DNA of 64,000 nt from Vibrio sp. Y2-5. GTDB lineage: Bacteria; Pseudomonadota; Gammaproteobacteria; Enterobacterales; Vibrionaceae. Position 1 is the first letter of the stretch; each line of letters begins with the position of its first letter. Positions 38,653-49,936 of this stretch are shown piece by piece. The notes below the pieces were generated by a model. That model worked only from the letters and a program-made list of their open reading frames with translations. It was not told the origin of the DNA and made no database searches. Where the stretch lies: NCBI RefSeq assembly GCF_014596725.1, contig NZ_JACVEG010000005.1, positions 62,001 to 126,000 on the forward strand. Reading direction: 5' to 3'. The translations under genes and the position numbers were made by a program.

Positions 38653-41136
38653 TTGTCACAACTGCCGATTCTCGCAGTAATACCTGATTTGCTAGCAGGT
38701 GTTGAGCATTCTCCCCAACTGATTTTAAAAGCGGCTCCCGGCACGGGTAAGTCGACCTATTTCCCGCTCGCATTGCTGAAATCTGGTTTAGTCGACGGAA
38801 AAATTATCATGCTCGAACCCAGACGATTGGCAGCGAGAAATATTGCTCGTTACCTGTCTCAACAACTGGGGGAGTCAGTCGGGAAAACTGTGGGTTATCG
38901 GGTGAGAGGAGAAACAAAGGTCAGCAGTGATACCCGCTTGGAAGTGGTGACAGAAGGCATCATGACGCGCATGATTCAAAACGATCCTGAGTTAGACGGC
39001 ATCGGCGCATTGATTTTTGATGAATTCCACGAGCGGAGCATTCATGCCGATACGGCGTTGGCGTTGAGTTTAGAAGTACAATCGGTACTTCGCGACGATC
39101 TTAAAATCATCGTGATGTCTGCGACATTAGATCAAGCTGCACTGCAACAGTTATTGCCTTTAGCGGAATATGTTGAGTCACAAGGTCGCGGTTATCCGAT
39201 TGATGTTCGTTATCAGCCTATCGGCGTTAACGAACCTTTGGTTCCTGCAATGGCAAAACAAATCAGAACCTTAATGTTGAACCAACAAGGTTCTCTACTC
39301 GCTTTTTTACCGGGTGCTGCCAGCATCACCGCATTAGCGGATCAGCTCGGTGATCTTCCAAGTGATGTTGATGTGTGCCCGATTTACGGGCAGATGAGTT
39401 TTGCCGAACAGCAAAAGGCGATTTCGTCTGCGCCAGAAGGAAAGCGTAAAGTGGTTCTGGCGACCAATATTGCAGAGACATCACTGACCATTGAAGGCAT
39501 TCGCATGGTGGTGGATTCTGGTTTGGAACGCGTGGCGCGTTTTGATTTGAAAACCGGCATCACCCGCTTAGAACAGGTGCGGATTGCTCAATCATCTGCC
39601 GATCAGCGTGCTGGTCGTGCTGGTCGTTTAGAAGCAGGTATTTGCGTTCGTTTATACAGTGAAGCTCAGTTTAATCAGCAGCCGAAAGTTTCTACTCCAG
39701 AAATTCTGCAAAGTGACCTTGCACCTCTGATGCTGGAATTGGCTCAATGGGGCGTCAAAAATGCTAATGAACTGCAATGGTTAGATTTACCGCCGACATC
39801 AGCGATGAATCAGGCGTCATCTCTGTTGCAATCTTTAGGTCTGATGGACAAGCAAAATCAGTTAACAGCAATGGGTAAAGAGGCGCATCGCTTGGGTGTG
39901 GAACCCAGAATCGCAGCTATGTTGCTAACAGTGGAAGACAAAAATCTCGCACTTTTAAATAGCGCAGTAGCGTTAGCAGCGCTGCTTGAAGAGCCAGAAA
40001 GGCAGGTACTCGATTTGCAACACAGTTTGCATCGATGGCAACAGGGGAATCATCCTAAGTCCAAACAAATGACTCAAAGAGCCAATACGTTGGCAAATAA
40101 GTTGGATGCGGCTTTTTCCCTTAATCGGGTCGAAAGCTCTTTGTTACCTTTGGTCGCTTGTTTAGCGTTTCCAGACCGTATTGCTCAGAAGCGAAGTCAG
40201 GGATATGGTCAGTTTTTGCTGGCAAACGGACACGGTGCTTTCATTGATGAATCACAACCTCTGGCGGGAAGTGATTATGTGATCGCCCTTGATCTTATGC
40301 GTTCGCTGGGCTCATCAAACCAAATAAGCCAGTCCAGCCGGATTTTTTGCGCACTGGATATGGATATCGAAGCTTTGGAATCTCAGTTTGGTTTTTTGTT
40401 TGCCACCAGTGAGCAGGTGGATTGGGATGAAAAAGCCGGGAGGCTTGTCGCTGAAGAGCGTTGCTGTTTGGGTGACGTCGTTGTTCGACGTCGTACCTTA
40501 CCTGAACCTGATAAACAAAAAATGACGCAAGCCTTGCTTAATTATGTCGAGCGTAAAGGTCTTTCGGTTTTAAACTGGAGCGAAGACACCGTACAGTGGT
40601 TGGAACGGGTACGCTGTGGCATTGAGTGGCTTGATGATGAAGAGTGGCCAGCGATGGATGACGCAAGCCTGTTAAACGAGTTAAGAGAGTGGTTAGAGCC
40701 TTACTTGATTGGCATTACCTCAGTGAAAGCTTTGCAGAAAGTCCCCCTCATTGAAGCGCTTAATGCTCGGTTGGGGTGGCCGCTCAATCAACAGTTAGAT
40801 GAATGGTTGCCAGTTACCCATGTATTGCCAACCGGAACACATAAGAAAATACGTTATCAATGTGGTAAAGAGCCGGTGTTATCGGTTCGAATGCAGGAAG
40901 TGTTTGGTGAAAAAACGTCACCCGTTATTGCCAAGGGGCGTCAAGCGATTGTGATGGAACTGCTGTCACCAGCGCAAAGACCATTGCAGGTGACCCGCGA
41001 TCTCGCTGGCTTTTGGGCTGGTGCATATAAAGAAGTGCAAAAAGAGATGAAAGGGCGATACCCGAAACATGTTTGGCCTGACGATCCTGCAAATCACGTT
41101 GCAACAACGAAAACAAAACGACAATTGAATTCATGA
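38653..41136 (+). CDS. hrpB: ATP-dependent helicase HrpB (DEAH/RHA)
   Basis: 827-residue DEAH-box helicase of the HrpA/HrpB group, of unclear cellular role. Walker A APGTGKST at about residues 28-35, DEFHERS (DEAH variant), SATLD, ATNIAETSLTI and the QRAGRAGR motif VI are followed by HA2 and the HrpB C-terminal domain. The frame starts at TTG 38653 with AAGGA upstream; no suitable ATG precedes it. It overlaps mrcB by ATGA (41133-41136), as adjacent genes do in E. coli (hrpB-mrcB). Confidence 0.94.
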   Translation: MSQLPILAVIPDLLAGVEHSPQLILKAAPGTGKSTYFPLALLKSGLVDGKIIMLEPRRLAARNIARYLSQQLGESVGKTVGYRVRGETKVSSDTRLEVVTEGIMTRMIQNDPELDGIGALIFDEFHERSIHADTALALSLEVQSVLRDDLKIIVMSATLDQAALQQLLPLAEYVESQGRGYPIDVRYQPIGVNEPLVPAMAKQIRTLMLNQQGSLLAFLPGAASITALADQLGDLPSDVDVCPIYGQMSFAEQQKAISSAPEGKRKVVLATNIAETSLTIEGIRMVVDSGLERVARFDLKTGITRLEQVRIAQSSADQRAGRAGRLEAGICVRLYSEAQFNQQPKVSTPEILQSDLAPLMLELAQWGVKNANELQWLDLPPTSAMNQASSLLQSLGLMDKQNQLTAMGKEAHRLGVEPRIAAMLLTVEDKNLALLNSAVALAALLEEPERQVLDLQHSLHRWQQGNHPKSKQMTQRANTLANKLDAAFSLNRVESSLLPLVACLAFPDRIAQKRSQGYGQFLLANGHGAFIDESQPLAGSDYVIALDLMRSLGSSNQISQSSRIFCALDMDIEALESQFGFLFATSEQVDWDEKAGRLVAEERCCLGDVVVRRRTLPEPDKQKMTQALLNYVERKGLSVLNWSEDTVQWLERVRCGIEWLDDEEWPAMDDASLLNELREWLEPYLIGITSVKALQKVPLIEALNARLGWPLNQQLDEWLPVTHVLPTGTHKKIRYQCGKEPVLSVRMQEVFGEKTSPVIAKGRQAIVMELLSPAQRPLQVTRDLAGFWAGAYKEVQKEMKGRYPKHVWPDDPANHVATTKTKRQLNS

Positions 41137-43493
41137 CAAATAAACGCAGTAACCCGAAATCCGGAAGTAAAAGAAAAACGGCGGCTAAACCGTCTTCAAG
41201 ATCGCGCAGACCGTCAAACAAACCTAACCGCCCTAAGTCTTGGTTAAAGCGGTTATGGGGTATTGGATGGAAAGTGGGTGTCGCCGTCATCGCTTTACTG
41301 GTCTTTGCTGGCATTTATCTCGACAGCGTGATTAAGCACCGCTTCGAAGGGCAGCTATTTGATTTGCCAACGGTTGTTTATGCCAGGATTCTGGAGATTG
41401 CACCCGGAGACAATTTAAGTATTAAAGAACTTCGTAATGAGCTTGATGTACTGAACTACAGAAAAGTCGCTAACCCGAGATATGCTGGAGAGTATTCTGC
41501 CTCTGCAACACGTATTGAGGTTATTCGTCGTCCGTTTGAGTTCTCTGATGGCCCTGAGCCAGATCGTCACGTTATGATCAGCTTCGATGAAAACGGGGTA
41601 CAGCGTATTCAGTCACTAGAGCAAAAGGGTGACTTTGGCTATTTGCGATTAGAGCCAAAGATGCTTGGCATGCTTGAAAAAGATGTCCAAGAGCAGCGTC
41701 TGTTTTTACGTCGCGAGCAGTTCCCTGAAGTGATGATTGATGCACTGTTGATCACTGAAGACAGACACTTCTATCAACACGACGGTGTCTCTCCACTAGC
41801 AATTGTGCGCGCTATGATGGTGAACCTCAAAGCGGGTCGCACAGTGCAAGGTGGCAGTACTCTGACTCAGCAGTTAGCAAAAAACATCTTCTTATCCAGC
41901 GACAGAACCTTGTGGCGTAAGCTGCGTGAAGCGTATATGGCGCTGATCATTGATTACCGTTACAGCAAAGACCGCATTCTTGAAGCGTATCTGAACGAAG
42001 TTTATTTAGGTCAGAATGGCAAAGAAGGCGTGCATGGTTTTGGTTTGGCGTCTCGCCTTTATTTTGGTCAGCCGCTACAAGAACTGCGAATTGATCAATT
42101 GGCACTGCTGGTGGGCATGGTCAAAGGACCTTCCTATTACAACCCTATGCGTTATCCTGAAAGGGCAAAAGAGCGTCGAGACTTAGTTCTTCGTCTTATG
42201 ATGGATCAAGATATCCTAACGGCAAAGCAGTACGAGCAAGCGGTGACTCGTCCATTGGACGTGCAAAAAGTGGCGCGCATTGCCAGCCGTCAGCCTGCGT
42301 ATTTCCAGCAGCTCTCTATCGAACTAAATGAAAAACTGGGACGTGATTTTAAATCAGATTCAGGATTGCGTGTTTTCACCTCTCTTGACCCTGTATCGCA
42401 AGCCAAACTGGAACAAGCCATCGCAAATAAAGTTCCAGAGCTAGAAAAAACGGCCGGCAAAGGTTTGGAAGCCGCCGCGATTGCGGTTGACCGTCATAGT
42501 GGCGAAATTCGCGCTATGGTAGGTGGTAAACGAACAGGCTACGAAGGCTTTAACCGCGCGCTTAATGCGCGAAGACCGATTGGCTCTCTGGTGAAACCTG
42601 CTGTTTATCTCACAGCACTAGCTCAACCTGAGAAATACAATTTAGCGACAACTTTAGTTGATAAACCGATATCTCTGAAAGGCAGCGAAGGCAGTGTTTG
42701 GAGCCCAAGAAACTTTGACCGCCAATACCGAGGTGATGTGCCTTTGTACATGGCTTTGGCTAAGTCTTTGAACGTGCCAACGGTTCAGCTCGGTATGTCA
42801 CTGGGCATTGATAAGGTTTCGGATACCTTGCAGCAACTTGGGGTAGACAAAAGTGAAATTCGCCCTGTGCCGTCAATGTTACTAGGTTCATTCTCGCTCT
42901 CACCTTATCAGGTGGCACAGATGTATCAGACGTTAACCAACTCTGGCAAAAGAGCACCGATGTCAGCGCTACGTTCGGTATTGGATTTAGAAGGTAATGT
43001 CTTGTATCAATCCATTCCGAAGGTTTATCAAGCTGTTGATCAACAAGCGGCTTGGCTCACTACATACGCCATGAAACGTGGTGTGTTAGAAGGAACAGGA
43101 CGTTACCTACAGAATCAGTTTGCTTGGGCTGCGCTTGCAGGAAAAACTGGTACCAGTAATGACAGTCGTGATAGCTGGTTTGTGGGCGTTGATGGTCGAG
43201 AAGTAACAACGATCTGGCTTGGACGAGATGACAACAAACCCACGGCTTTAACTGGCTCAAGTGGTGCATTGCGTGTGTACGCTCAGTACCTGCATTATCG
43301 GATTCCTGAGAAACTGGTTCTGCCATGGCCAAAGGGCGTGACGACGGTGGGTTTTTCGAACAAAAACGGTGGTGCGCTTGCGCTGGACTGTGGAAACGAC
43401 TTTAAACTTCCCGTTTGGGATCCGAGCGGCGACTGGAAAAAACAGTGTGAGAATCACCCTGTGGAATGGATAAAAAAACTCTTCCAGTGGTAG
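41133..43493 (+). CDS. mrcB: Bifunctional penicillin-binding protein 1b
   Basis: Class A PBP that polymerises and crosslinks peptidoglycan. The order is basic cytoplasmic tail (residues 1-40), membrane anchor (about 43-64), UB2H region, GT51 glycosyltransferase with catalytic Glu near 207 (TEDRHFYQHDG), then transpeptidase with nucleophile in RRPIGSLVKP (near 485) and KTGTS near 670. At 786 residues it is full length. It is activated in E. coli by LpoB; the activator here is not in the window (Vibrio uses CsiV). Confidence 0.95.
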   Translation: MTNKRSNPKSGSKRKTAAKPSSRSRRPSNKPNRPKSWLKRLWGIGWKVGVAVIALLVFAGIYLDSVIKHRFEGQLFDLPTVVYARILEIAPGDNLSIKELRNELDVLNYRKVANPRYAGEYSASATRIEVIRRPFEFSDGPEPDRHVMISFDENGVQRIQSLEQKGDFGYLRLEPKMLGMLEKDVQEQRLFLRREQFPEVMIDALLITEDRHFYQHDGVSPLAIVRAMMVNLKAGRTVQGGSTLTQQLAKNIFLSSDRTLWRKLREAYMALIIDYRYSKDRILEAYLNEVYLGQNGKEGVHGFGLASRLYFGQPLQELRIDQLALLVGMVKGPSYYNPMRYPERAKERRDLVLRLMMDQDILTAKQYEQAVTRPLDVQKVARIASRQPAYFQQLSIELNEKLGRDFKSDSGLRVFTSLDPVSQAKLEQAIANKVPELEKTAGKGLEAAAIAVDRHSGEIRAMVGGKRTGYEGFNRALNARRPIGSLVKPAVYLTALAQPEKYNLATTLVDKPISLKGSEGSVWSPRNFDRQYRGDVPLYMALAKSLNVPTVQLGMSLGIDKVSDTLQQLGVDKSEIRPVPSMLLGSFSLSPYQVAQMYQTLTNSGKRAPMSALRSVLDLEGNVLYQSIPKVYQAVDQQAAWLTTYAMKRGVLEGTGRYLQNQFAWAALAGKTGTSNDSRDSWFVGVDGREVTTIWLGRDDNKPTALTGSSGALRVYAQYLHYRIPEKLVLPWPKGVTTVGFSNKNGGALALDCGNDFKLPVWDPSGDWKKQCENHPVEWIKKLFQW

Positions 43494-43541
43494 TGACCGA
43501 AGTTTATAGTATTTTGAATTTTAAGGGATTGAGGGCGTAGC

Positions 43542-45860
43542 GTGGCGAAAAAGTTGCTCTGTTTTATCTGCTTGGCTTATGCAGTGGCTCCGTTTGGCGT
43601 TTTCGCCAGCGCAGCGGATTCACAAACGGAATCTATTCAAATAGAACAACCCCAAACCAAGCGCCCTAAAATTGCCTTGGTGCTCGCTGGTGGCGGCGCG
43701 AAAGGCGCGGCACATGTCGGCGTGTTAAAAGCGCTGGAAGAAATGCACATTCCTGTCGATATAGTGACTGGAACCAGCATGGGGGCTTATGTCGGTGGTT
43801 TGTATGCCACGGGTATGAGTGCTTCTGAAATAGAAAGCCTGATTTATAGCGTTGACTGGAACAGTGGTTATCGCGATCGCGTAAGTCGTAGTCAACGACT
43901 TGTGAGAGATAAAGAATACGAAGATCGTTATCAATTGACGACAGATTTAGGCATCCATTGGTGGGAAGTGCGCGCTCCTAAAGGCGTGGTTCAAGGTCAG
44001 AATATGTTACGAATTCTGCGAGTGACCACTGGTAACCTCTCTCCGTTTGAATCTTTCAATCAGCTCGCCATTCCTTATCGTGCTGTGGCAACGGATATTG
44101 TACAACTTCAACCTGTGGTACTCGATAAAGGCTATTTGGTCGATGCCATGATGGCGAGTATGTCGGTTCCCGGAGCATTACCGCCTTATGAAGTTGATGG
44201 TCACCTGCTGGTGGACGGTGGTGTCACTAATAATATGCCTGTTGATGTTGCCAGAGAAATGGGCGCGGACATAGTCATTGCGGTAGATATCAGCACCGAT
44301 TACAAAGCGCAGGAAGACTTTACCAATTTTCTTACCATGGCAGATCAGTTGTCCAACTATCTTGTTCGCCGCAGTACTCAAGACCAAGCCGATATGTTGA
44401 CGGACGAAGATGTTTTTCTAAAGCCTCAAGTGGGGCAGATGGAGACAACCGAATTCGAGCGTATGCCTGATGCTTTTGAGAAGGGATATCAAGCTGCGAT
44501 AGCAAATCAGCAGGCGTTATCTAAGTTGTCGCTGAGCAGTGCTGATTACCAGAAATACATTGATGAAAAAGAAGAACGCAGACATGAGTTGAAATATGGC
44601 GATGAAGTTGTAGTCGATAAAATCATTCTAAATAACAACAGCCATTACAGTGATTTGTTACTGAAAAACCTTTTAAATCTTGATCAAGGTAAGGCGTTGA
44701 CTACTGAAGAAATAGAAAAAAGTGTTGAAAATCTCTATGCATTAGACCGATTTGAACTGGTCAGTTACAAATACCAAAAAAATGAAGATGATGAAGAGTT
44801 GGCTGTCGATGTACGAGAAAAGTCTTGGGGGCCAAACTATGCCAATTTCCGTTTTTTCTTAGAAGACGATTTTACCACTGACAGCCAGTATTCTATTGGT
44901 ATTTCAACCAATTTCACTGATCTTAACTCCAGCGGCGCCGGAGTCATGATCAATATGGATGGTGGTACGGATAAACGCCTTGAAGCGGAATTTTACTCCC
45001 CACTATTTTCCACACAAAAGGCATTTACCACCCTGTCTGGACGCTACACTAATGATAAGCGAAATGTGCCAGTCAGTGGATTTGATAATACCGGCTTAGA
45101 AGCAAGCAAAAATTATGTACCCGTCTCTTATTTGGAGTGGGTAGCAGAAGCTGCGATTGGATATCAGAGCGCGCTGTGGAGTGAGGCGAAAATTGGTGTT
45201 CGTTACACAGACGGTAGTGCAGAACTCTCAAATTTACCTGATGTTGGGGATGTATCCTTTAAACGGCAAGGATTATTTGCCAGTTATCGGATTGATACAT
45301 TAGACAGTTTTAGTTTGCCGACTCAAGGTGTCTATTTGGACTTCGAATATCTGATTTCTCATGATGATTCCTATTCCAATTCCTCTGTGATGGAAGAGGA
45401 TGGTGAAGATACGGTTTATGAACTTTCGACCAAATTTGTCGCCGCACAGAGCTATAAACGCCATACTTTGGTCGGAAATGCAGAGTATGGAATTGTAAAA
45501 AGTAAGAACTCTTCCACACCGATTGATCCTAAAACCATCGGTGGTTTTTTGAATTTGTCCGGTATACCGCGCAACAGTCTGATAGGACAAAATAAAGCGT
45601 ATACTAGTCTGATTTACCGTTATCGCTGGTTTGACAATGACTTTGGACTCTTCTCATCGCCTGTATATCTTGGGGCGTCGATTGAGTATGGAGGCGTTTG
45701 GTCTGACCCCGATTTAGGTCTAGATGAGGCTCCTTTATATGGTGCAGCGTCTGTTTTTGCAGGTGTTGATTCGCCAATAGGGCCTGTAATGTTCGGTTAT
45801 GGACGCACAGAGCAGAATTTCGATTCGTTATATTTGATTCTAGGGACCACGTTTAAGTGA
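43542..45860 (+). CDS. Patatin-like phospholipase with outer-membrane barrel (PlpD type)
   Basis: 772-residue surface or outer-membrane protein. A signal peptide (about 1-24) is followed by a patatin domain with oxyanion loop GGGAKG (50-55), nucleophile Ser79 in GTSMG and the dyad Asp in VDGGVTNN (about 225). A POTRA-like segment (about 355-430) and a C-terminal BamA/Omp85-type beta-barrel end in a Phe-containing strand. This is the type Vd autotransporter architecture of PlpD and is common in Vibrio. It starts at GTG 43542, 48 nt after mrcB. The lipase dyad is intact; substrate and release of the passenger are unknown. Confidence 0.88.
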   Translation: MAKKLLCFICLAYAVAPFGVFASAADSQTESIQIEQPQTKRPKIALVLAGGGAKGAAHVGVLKALEEMHIPVDIVTGTSMGAYVGGLYATGMSASEIESLIYSVDWNSGYRDRVSRSQRLVRDKEYEDRYQLTTDLGIHWWEVRAPKGVVQGQNMLRILRVTTGNLSPFESFNQLAIPYRAVATDIVQLQPVVLDKGYLVDAMMASMSVPGALPPYEVDGHLLVDGGVTNNMPVDVAREMGADIVIAVDISTDYKAQEDFTNFLTMADQLSNYLVRRSTQDQADMLTDEDVFLKPQVGQMETTEFERMPDAFEKGYQAAIANQQALSKLSLSSADYQKYIDEKEERRHELKYGDEVVVDKIILNNNSHYSDLLLKNLLNLDQGKALTTEEIEKSVENLYALDRFELVSYKYQKNEDDEELAVDVREKSWGPNYANFRFFLEDDFTTDSQYSIGISTNFTDLNSSGAGVMINMDGGTDKRLEAEFYSPLFSTQKAFTTLSGRYTNDKRNVPVSGFDNTGLEASKNYVPVSYLEWVAEAAIGYQSALWSEAKIGVRYTDGSAELSNLPDVGDVSFKRQGLFASYRIDTLDSFSLPTQGVYLDFEYLISHDDSYSNSSVMEEDGEDTVYELSTKFVAAQSYKRHTLVGNAEYGIVKSKNSSTPIDPKTIGGFLNLSGIPRNSLIGQNKAYTSLIYRYRWFDNDFGLFSSPVYLGASIEYGGVWSDPDLGLDEAPLYGAASVFAGVDSPIGPVMFGYGRTEQNFDSLYLILGTTFK

Positions 45861-46103
45861 TGAGGGATAAAGTTTAATGGTGAGAATCGTCAAACTTTAG
45901 TCTTAAGTTGCTATGTTGGTCAAAATGATGAGATTTTAATTTCTCGTTAAATTTGCTATTCTGACGCCCACAGTTTGGCCTCTAGGGCGCTGTTTCTCAG
46001 TCATATTTGAATGAAAACAAGGGCAACGGAGAGCCAAGTTTCCAAGGATGTTCACTTACATTTTTATAATTATTAGGTGAACCGCAATGAGAGGAAAAAA
46101 GTC

Positions 46104-48701
46104 GTGCTTGAAGCCTACCGTAAACACGTCGAAGAGCGTGCCGCTGAAGGAGTTGTACCTAAACCCCTAGATGCAGAGCAAGTTGCTGGACTTGTTGAAC
46201 TGTTAAAGAATCCCCTTCAAGGTGAAGAAGAATTCATCCTTGATCTGCTTGAAAACCGTATTCCACCGGGCGTTGATGAAGCTGCTTATGTAAAAGCGGG
46301 CTTTTTAACGGCTATCGTGAAAGGGGACGTTACTTCTCCACTAGTCAGTCGTGCAAAAGCGGCACAGCTACTAGGCACAATGCAAGGTGGTTACAACATC
46401 GAGTCACTCGTTTCATTACTTGATGATGCAGAGCTTGCACCAATTGCTGCTGAAGCTCTATCTCATACATTGCTTATGTTTGATGCTTTCTATGATGTAG
46501 AAGAGAAAGCAAAAGCAGGTAATGAATTTGCGAAGCAAGTTCTTCAGTCTTGGGCTGACGCAGAATGGTTCCTGTCTAAACCTGCGCTACAAGAGAAAAT
46601 CACTCTCACTGTCTTTAAAGTAACAGGTGAGACGAACACGGATGATTTGTCACCTGCACCAGATGCATGGTCCCGTCCTGATATCCCTGTTCACGCTTTA
46701 GCAATGCTGAAAAACGAACGTGACGGCATTAATCCTGATCAACCAGGCAGCGTTGGTCCAATTAAGCAAATTGAAGCGCTTAAAGAGAAAGGGCATCAGC
46801 TAGTTTACGTTGGTGACGTTGTGGGTACGGGCTCATCTCGTAAATCAGCGACTAACTCTGTGCTTTGGTTCATGGGTGACGACATCCCATTCGTTCCAAA
46901 CAAACGCGCTGGCGGTTATGTGCTGGGCGGTAAGATTGCTCCAATCTTCTTTAACACTATGGAAGATGCTGGCGCGCTACCAATCGAAGTTGACGTATCG
47001 AAAATGAACATGGGTGACGTAATTGACGTTTATCCATTCGAAGGCAAAGTATGTAACCACGAAACAGGTGAAGTACTGGCTACCTTCAAACTAAAAACAG
47101 ACGTATTGATTGATGAAGTACGTGCTGGCGGTCGTATTCCATTGATCGTTGGTCGTGGTCTAACAGATAAAGCTCGCCAATCTCTAGGTTTGAGTGCATC
47201 TGACGTATTCCGTCGCCCAGTGCCAGTTGCTGACAGCGGCAAAGGCTTTACGCTTGCTCAGAAAATGGTGGGTAAAGCGTGTGGCGTAGAAGGTATTCGT
47301 CCAGGTACTTACTGTGAACCGAAAATGACAACGGTTGGTTCTCAAGATACTACTGGCCCTATGACTCGTGACGAGCTGAAAGACCTTGCGTGTCTAGGCT
47401 TCTCTGCTGACCTAGTGATGCAGTCATTCTGTCATACTTCAGCGTATCCAAAACCTGTCGACGTGAATACTCACCATACACTGCCTGATTTCATCATGAA
47501 CCGTGGTGGCGTATCGCTACGTCCGGGTGATGGTGTTATCCACTCATGGCTAAACCGTATGTTGCTTCCTGATACCGTTGGTACTGGTGGTGACTCACAT
47601 ACTCGTTTCCCATTGGGTATCTCGTTCCCTGCGGGTTCTGGTTTGGTTGCGTTTGCAGCAGCAACAGGCGTTATGCCTCTTGATATGCCAGAGTCTATCT
47701 TGGTTCGCTTCAAAGGCGAAATGCAGCCGGGTATCACACTTCGTGACCTAGTACATGCAATCCCTTACTACGGTATCAAGCAAGGTCTACTGACTGTAGA
47801 GAAAGCAGGTAAGATCAACGAATTCTCTGGTCGCGTACTAGAAATTGAAGGTGTTGAACACCTAACTGTTGAGCAGGCATTCGAACTTTCAGATGCTTCT
47901 GCAGAACGTTCTGCAGCGGGTTGTACAGTGAAACTGTCTCAAGAATCAATCGAAGAGTACCTAAACTCTAACATCACTATGCTTAAGTGGATGATCGCTG
48001 AAGGCTACGGTGATGTGCGTACGATTGAACGTCGTATTAAAGCGATGCAAGAGTGGTTAGCAAACCCTGAGCTAATGAGTGCAGATAAAGATGCAGAATA
48101 CGCTCACGTAATCGAAATCGATCTTGCAGACATCAAAGAGCCAATTCTTTGTGCGCCAAACGATCCAGATGATGCTCGTCTTCTATCTGACGTTCAAGGC
48201 ACTCAAATCGATGAAGTGTTCATTGGTTCATGTATGACAAACATTGGTCACTTCCGTGCGGCAGGTAAACTGCTTGAGAAGTTCAATGGTCAGCTAGAAA
48301 CGCGTCTATGGGTGGCTCCGCCAACTAAGATGGACCGCGATCAGCTAACAGAAGAAGGTTACTACGGTATCTTTGGCCGTGCTGGGGTTCGTATTGAAAC
48401 TCCGGGATGTTCACTATGTATGGGTAACCAAGCTCGCGTAGCGGATAAATCAACGGTAATGTCTACGTCAACACGTAACTTCCCGAACCGTCTCGGTACT
48501 GGTGCAAACGTGTATCTATCTTCAGCAGAGCTTGCGGCAGTTGGTGCAATTCTAGGTCGTATCCCGACTAAAGAAGAGTACCTACAATACGCAGAGCAAA
48601 TTAACGCAACAGCTGCGGATACCTACCGTTATCTAAACTTCCACCGCATGGCGGATTACACCAAGAAAGCTGACACGGTAATTTTCCAAGAGCCAGCATA
48701 A
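46104..48701 (+). CDS. acnB: Aconitate hydratase B
   Basis: TCA-cycle aconitase; in E. coli the apo-form also binds mRNA under iron limitation. At 865 residues from GTG 46104 it is exactly the E. coli length, with cluster ligands Cys710, Cys769 and Cys772 at identical positions. I chose this GTG because AGAGGA lies 9-10 nt upstream and the protein then begins [17 protein letters not shown] at 46077 would add nine unrelated residues. The 243-bp upstream region holds its promoter; a terminator follows. Confidence 0.97.
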   Translation: MLEAYRKHVEERAAEGVVPKPLDAEQVAGLVELLKNPLQGEEEFILDLLENRIPPGVDEAAYVKAGFLTAIVKGDVTSPLVSRAKAAQLLGTMQGGYNIESLVSLLDDAELAPIAAEALSHTLLMFDAFYDVEEKAKAGNEFAKQVLQSWADAEWFLSKPALQEKITLTVFKVTGETNTDDLSPAPDAWSRPDIPVHALAMLKNERDGINPDQPGSVGPIKQIEALKEKGHQLVYVGDVVGTGSSRKSATNSVLWFMGDDIPFVPNKRAGGYVLGGKIAPIFFNTMEDAGALPIEVDVSKMNMGDVIDVYPFEGKVCNHETGEVLATFKLKTDVLIDEVRAGGRIPLIVGRGLTDKARQSLGLSASDVFRRPVPVADSGKGFTLAQKMVGKACGVEGIRPGTYCEPKMTTVGSQDTTGPMTRDELKDLACLGFSADLVMQSFCHTSAYPKPVDVNTHHTLPDFIMNRGGVSLRPGDGVIHSWLNRMLLPDTVGTGGDSHTRFPLGISFPAGSGLVAFAAATGVMPLDMPESILVRFKGEMQPGITLRDLVHAIPYYGIKQGLLTVEKAGKINEFSGRVLEIEGVEHLTVEQAFELSDASAERSAAGCTVKLSQESIEEYLNSNITMLKWMIAEGYGDVRTIERRIKAMQEWLANPELMSADKDAEYAHVIEIDLADIKEPILCAPNDPDDARLLSDVQGTQIDEVFIGSCMTNIGHFRAAGKLLEKFNGQLETRLWVAPPTKMDRDQLTEEGYYGIFGRAGVRIETPGCSLCMGNQARVADKSTVMSTSTRNFPNRLGTGANVYLSSAELAAVGAILGRIPTKEEYLQYAEQINATAADTYRYLNFHRMADYTKKADTVIFQEPA

Positions 48702-48725
48702 GTTGAGCTAGTGACGCTTTAATGG

Positions 48726-48758
48726 TTAAAAACCGCTGATGAAAATCGGCGGTTTTTT
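48726..48758. terminator. Terminator between acnB and glycerate kinase gene
   Basis: Stem AAAAACCGCTGAT...ATCGGCGGTTTTT with a 4-nt loop, 24 nt after acnB. It is A/T-flanked on both sides and so acts for both convergent genes. Confidence 0.88.
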
Positions 48759-48795
48759 ATTATCACTTTTTAGCTGTTGGAGAAAGCTTCTATTG

Positions 48796-49926
48796 TTAAG
48801 TGAGCTTGAGCAACCTAGCAATGTTGCTTGAGGTTTGCAGCAGGTTAAGTTCAGCTTCCTGTAATGCAGTATCAAGATCAACGGAGCGGTTAACAATCGC
48901 GAAGACGGCGTCTAAACCATACTGATGAACCACACCATAGTCAGGTGTAAAACATCCTGCAATCGCGATGACTTTTTTACCATAACATTTGGCTGTGCGT
49001 GCAACGCCGATAGGCGTTTTCCCATGTATGGTCTGACTATCGATGCGTCCTTCACCGGTGATCACTAGATCGGCATCTTGTACCAAGCTATCAAGTTTTA
49101 TTGCCTCAATAACGATATCAATGCCCGGTTGTATCTCAGCGTTCAATACTCCGACTAAAGTGGCGCCCATTCCACCGGCAGCACCGCCACCAGAAAGAAG
49201 CAAAATATCTTTGTTAAGATCTTTTTTAACCACGTCAGCAAAGTGCTTCAAAGCCTTATCAAGAGTGTCCACCATCTCTGGCGTAGCTCCTTTTTGCGGA
49301 CCGAATACAGCAGAAGCACCATGAGCACCACATAGTGGATTGTCCACATCGCAAGCAACCAGAAATTCCACTTGTTGAAGACGAGTATCCAAGGTTGAGA
49401 GATCAATGGTGGCAAGCTTGTTTAGCGAAGCTCCACCAGCGGACAAAGCCAAACCTTGCGAATCCAAACATTGAACGCCCAAAGCTTGTAACATACCTAA
49501 ACCAGCATCGTTAGTGGCGCTACCACCGAGCCCAACAATGATGCGTTTTACGTTGTGATTCAACGCTGCCAGAATCAACTCACCGGTACCGTATGAGGTT
49601 GTGAACAGTGGATTTCTGCTTGCTTGAGGAACCAAATGTAGACCGGAAGCCGCAGCCATTTCGATGACGGCGGTATCACCGTCACCTAATAGTCCATAAA
49701 AACCTTCAACAGGTTGCCCCAGTGGATCAGTTACTTGGCAAGCGATAATGCTGCCCCCCGTTGCATCCACCAAGGATTGCACCGTGCCTTCGCCACCGTC
49801 TGCCATCGGTACTTTGACGTAGTCTGCGTGAGGAAAGACTTGTTTAAATCCTTGTTCAATAACAGTCGCCACTTCCGTCGCGGACAGACTTTCTTTAAAA
49901 GAATCAGGTGCAATAACTATCTTCAT
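48796..49926 (-). CDS. garK: Glycerate 2-kinase (GarK/GlxK family)
   Basis: 376-residue glycerate kinase (PF02595 type), making 2-phosphoglycerate from glycerate. Family blocks are N-terminal MKIVIAPDSFKES, PMADGGEGT, GLGGSATND, LSGGGAAGGMG and ITGEGRIDSQT. It is intact. Upstream on the same strand are only fragments: a 14-codon hydrophobic tail and the first 43 codons of a CdaR-like regulator. In related genomes such kinases sit with a cdaR regulator and a permease, so this gene is probably the survivor of a deleted operon. It interrupts the acnB-yacL neighbourhood seen in E. coli. Confidence 0.9.
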   Translation of the reverse strand: MKIVIAPDSFKESLSATEVATVIEQGFKQVFPHADYVKVPMADGGEGTVQSLVDATGGSIIACQVTDPLGQPVEGFYGLLGDGDTAVIEMAAASGLHLVPQASRNPLFTTSYGTGELILAALNHNVKRIIVGLGGSATNDAGLGMLQALGVQCLDSQGLALSAGGASLNKLATIDLSTLDTRLQQVEFLVACDVDNPLCGAHGASAVFGPQKGATPEMVDTLDKALKHFADVVKKDLNKDILLLSGGGAAGGMGATLVGVLNAEIQPGIDIVIEAIKLDSLVQDADLVITGEGRIDSQTIHGKTPIGVARTAKCYGKKVIAIAGCFTPDYGVVHQYGLDAVFAIVNRSVDLDTALQEAELNLLQTSSNIARLLKLT

Positions 49927-49936
49927 GAACTCTCTC

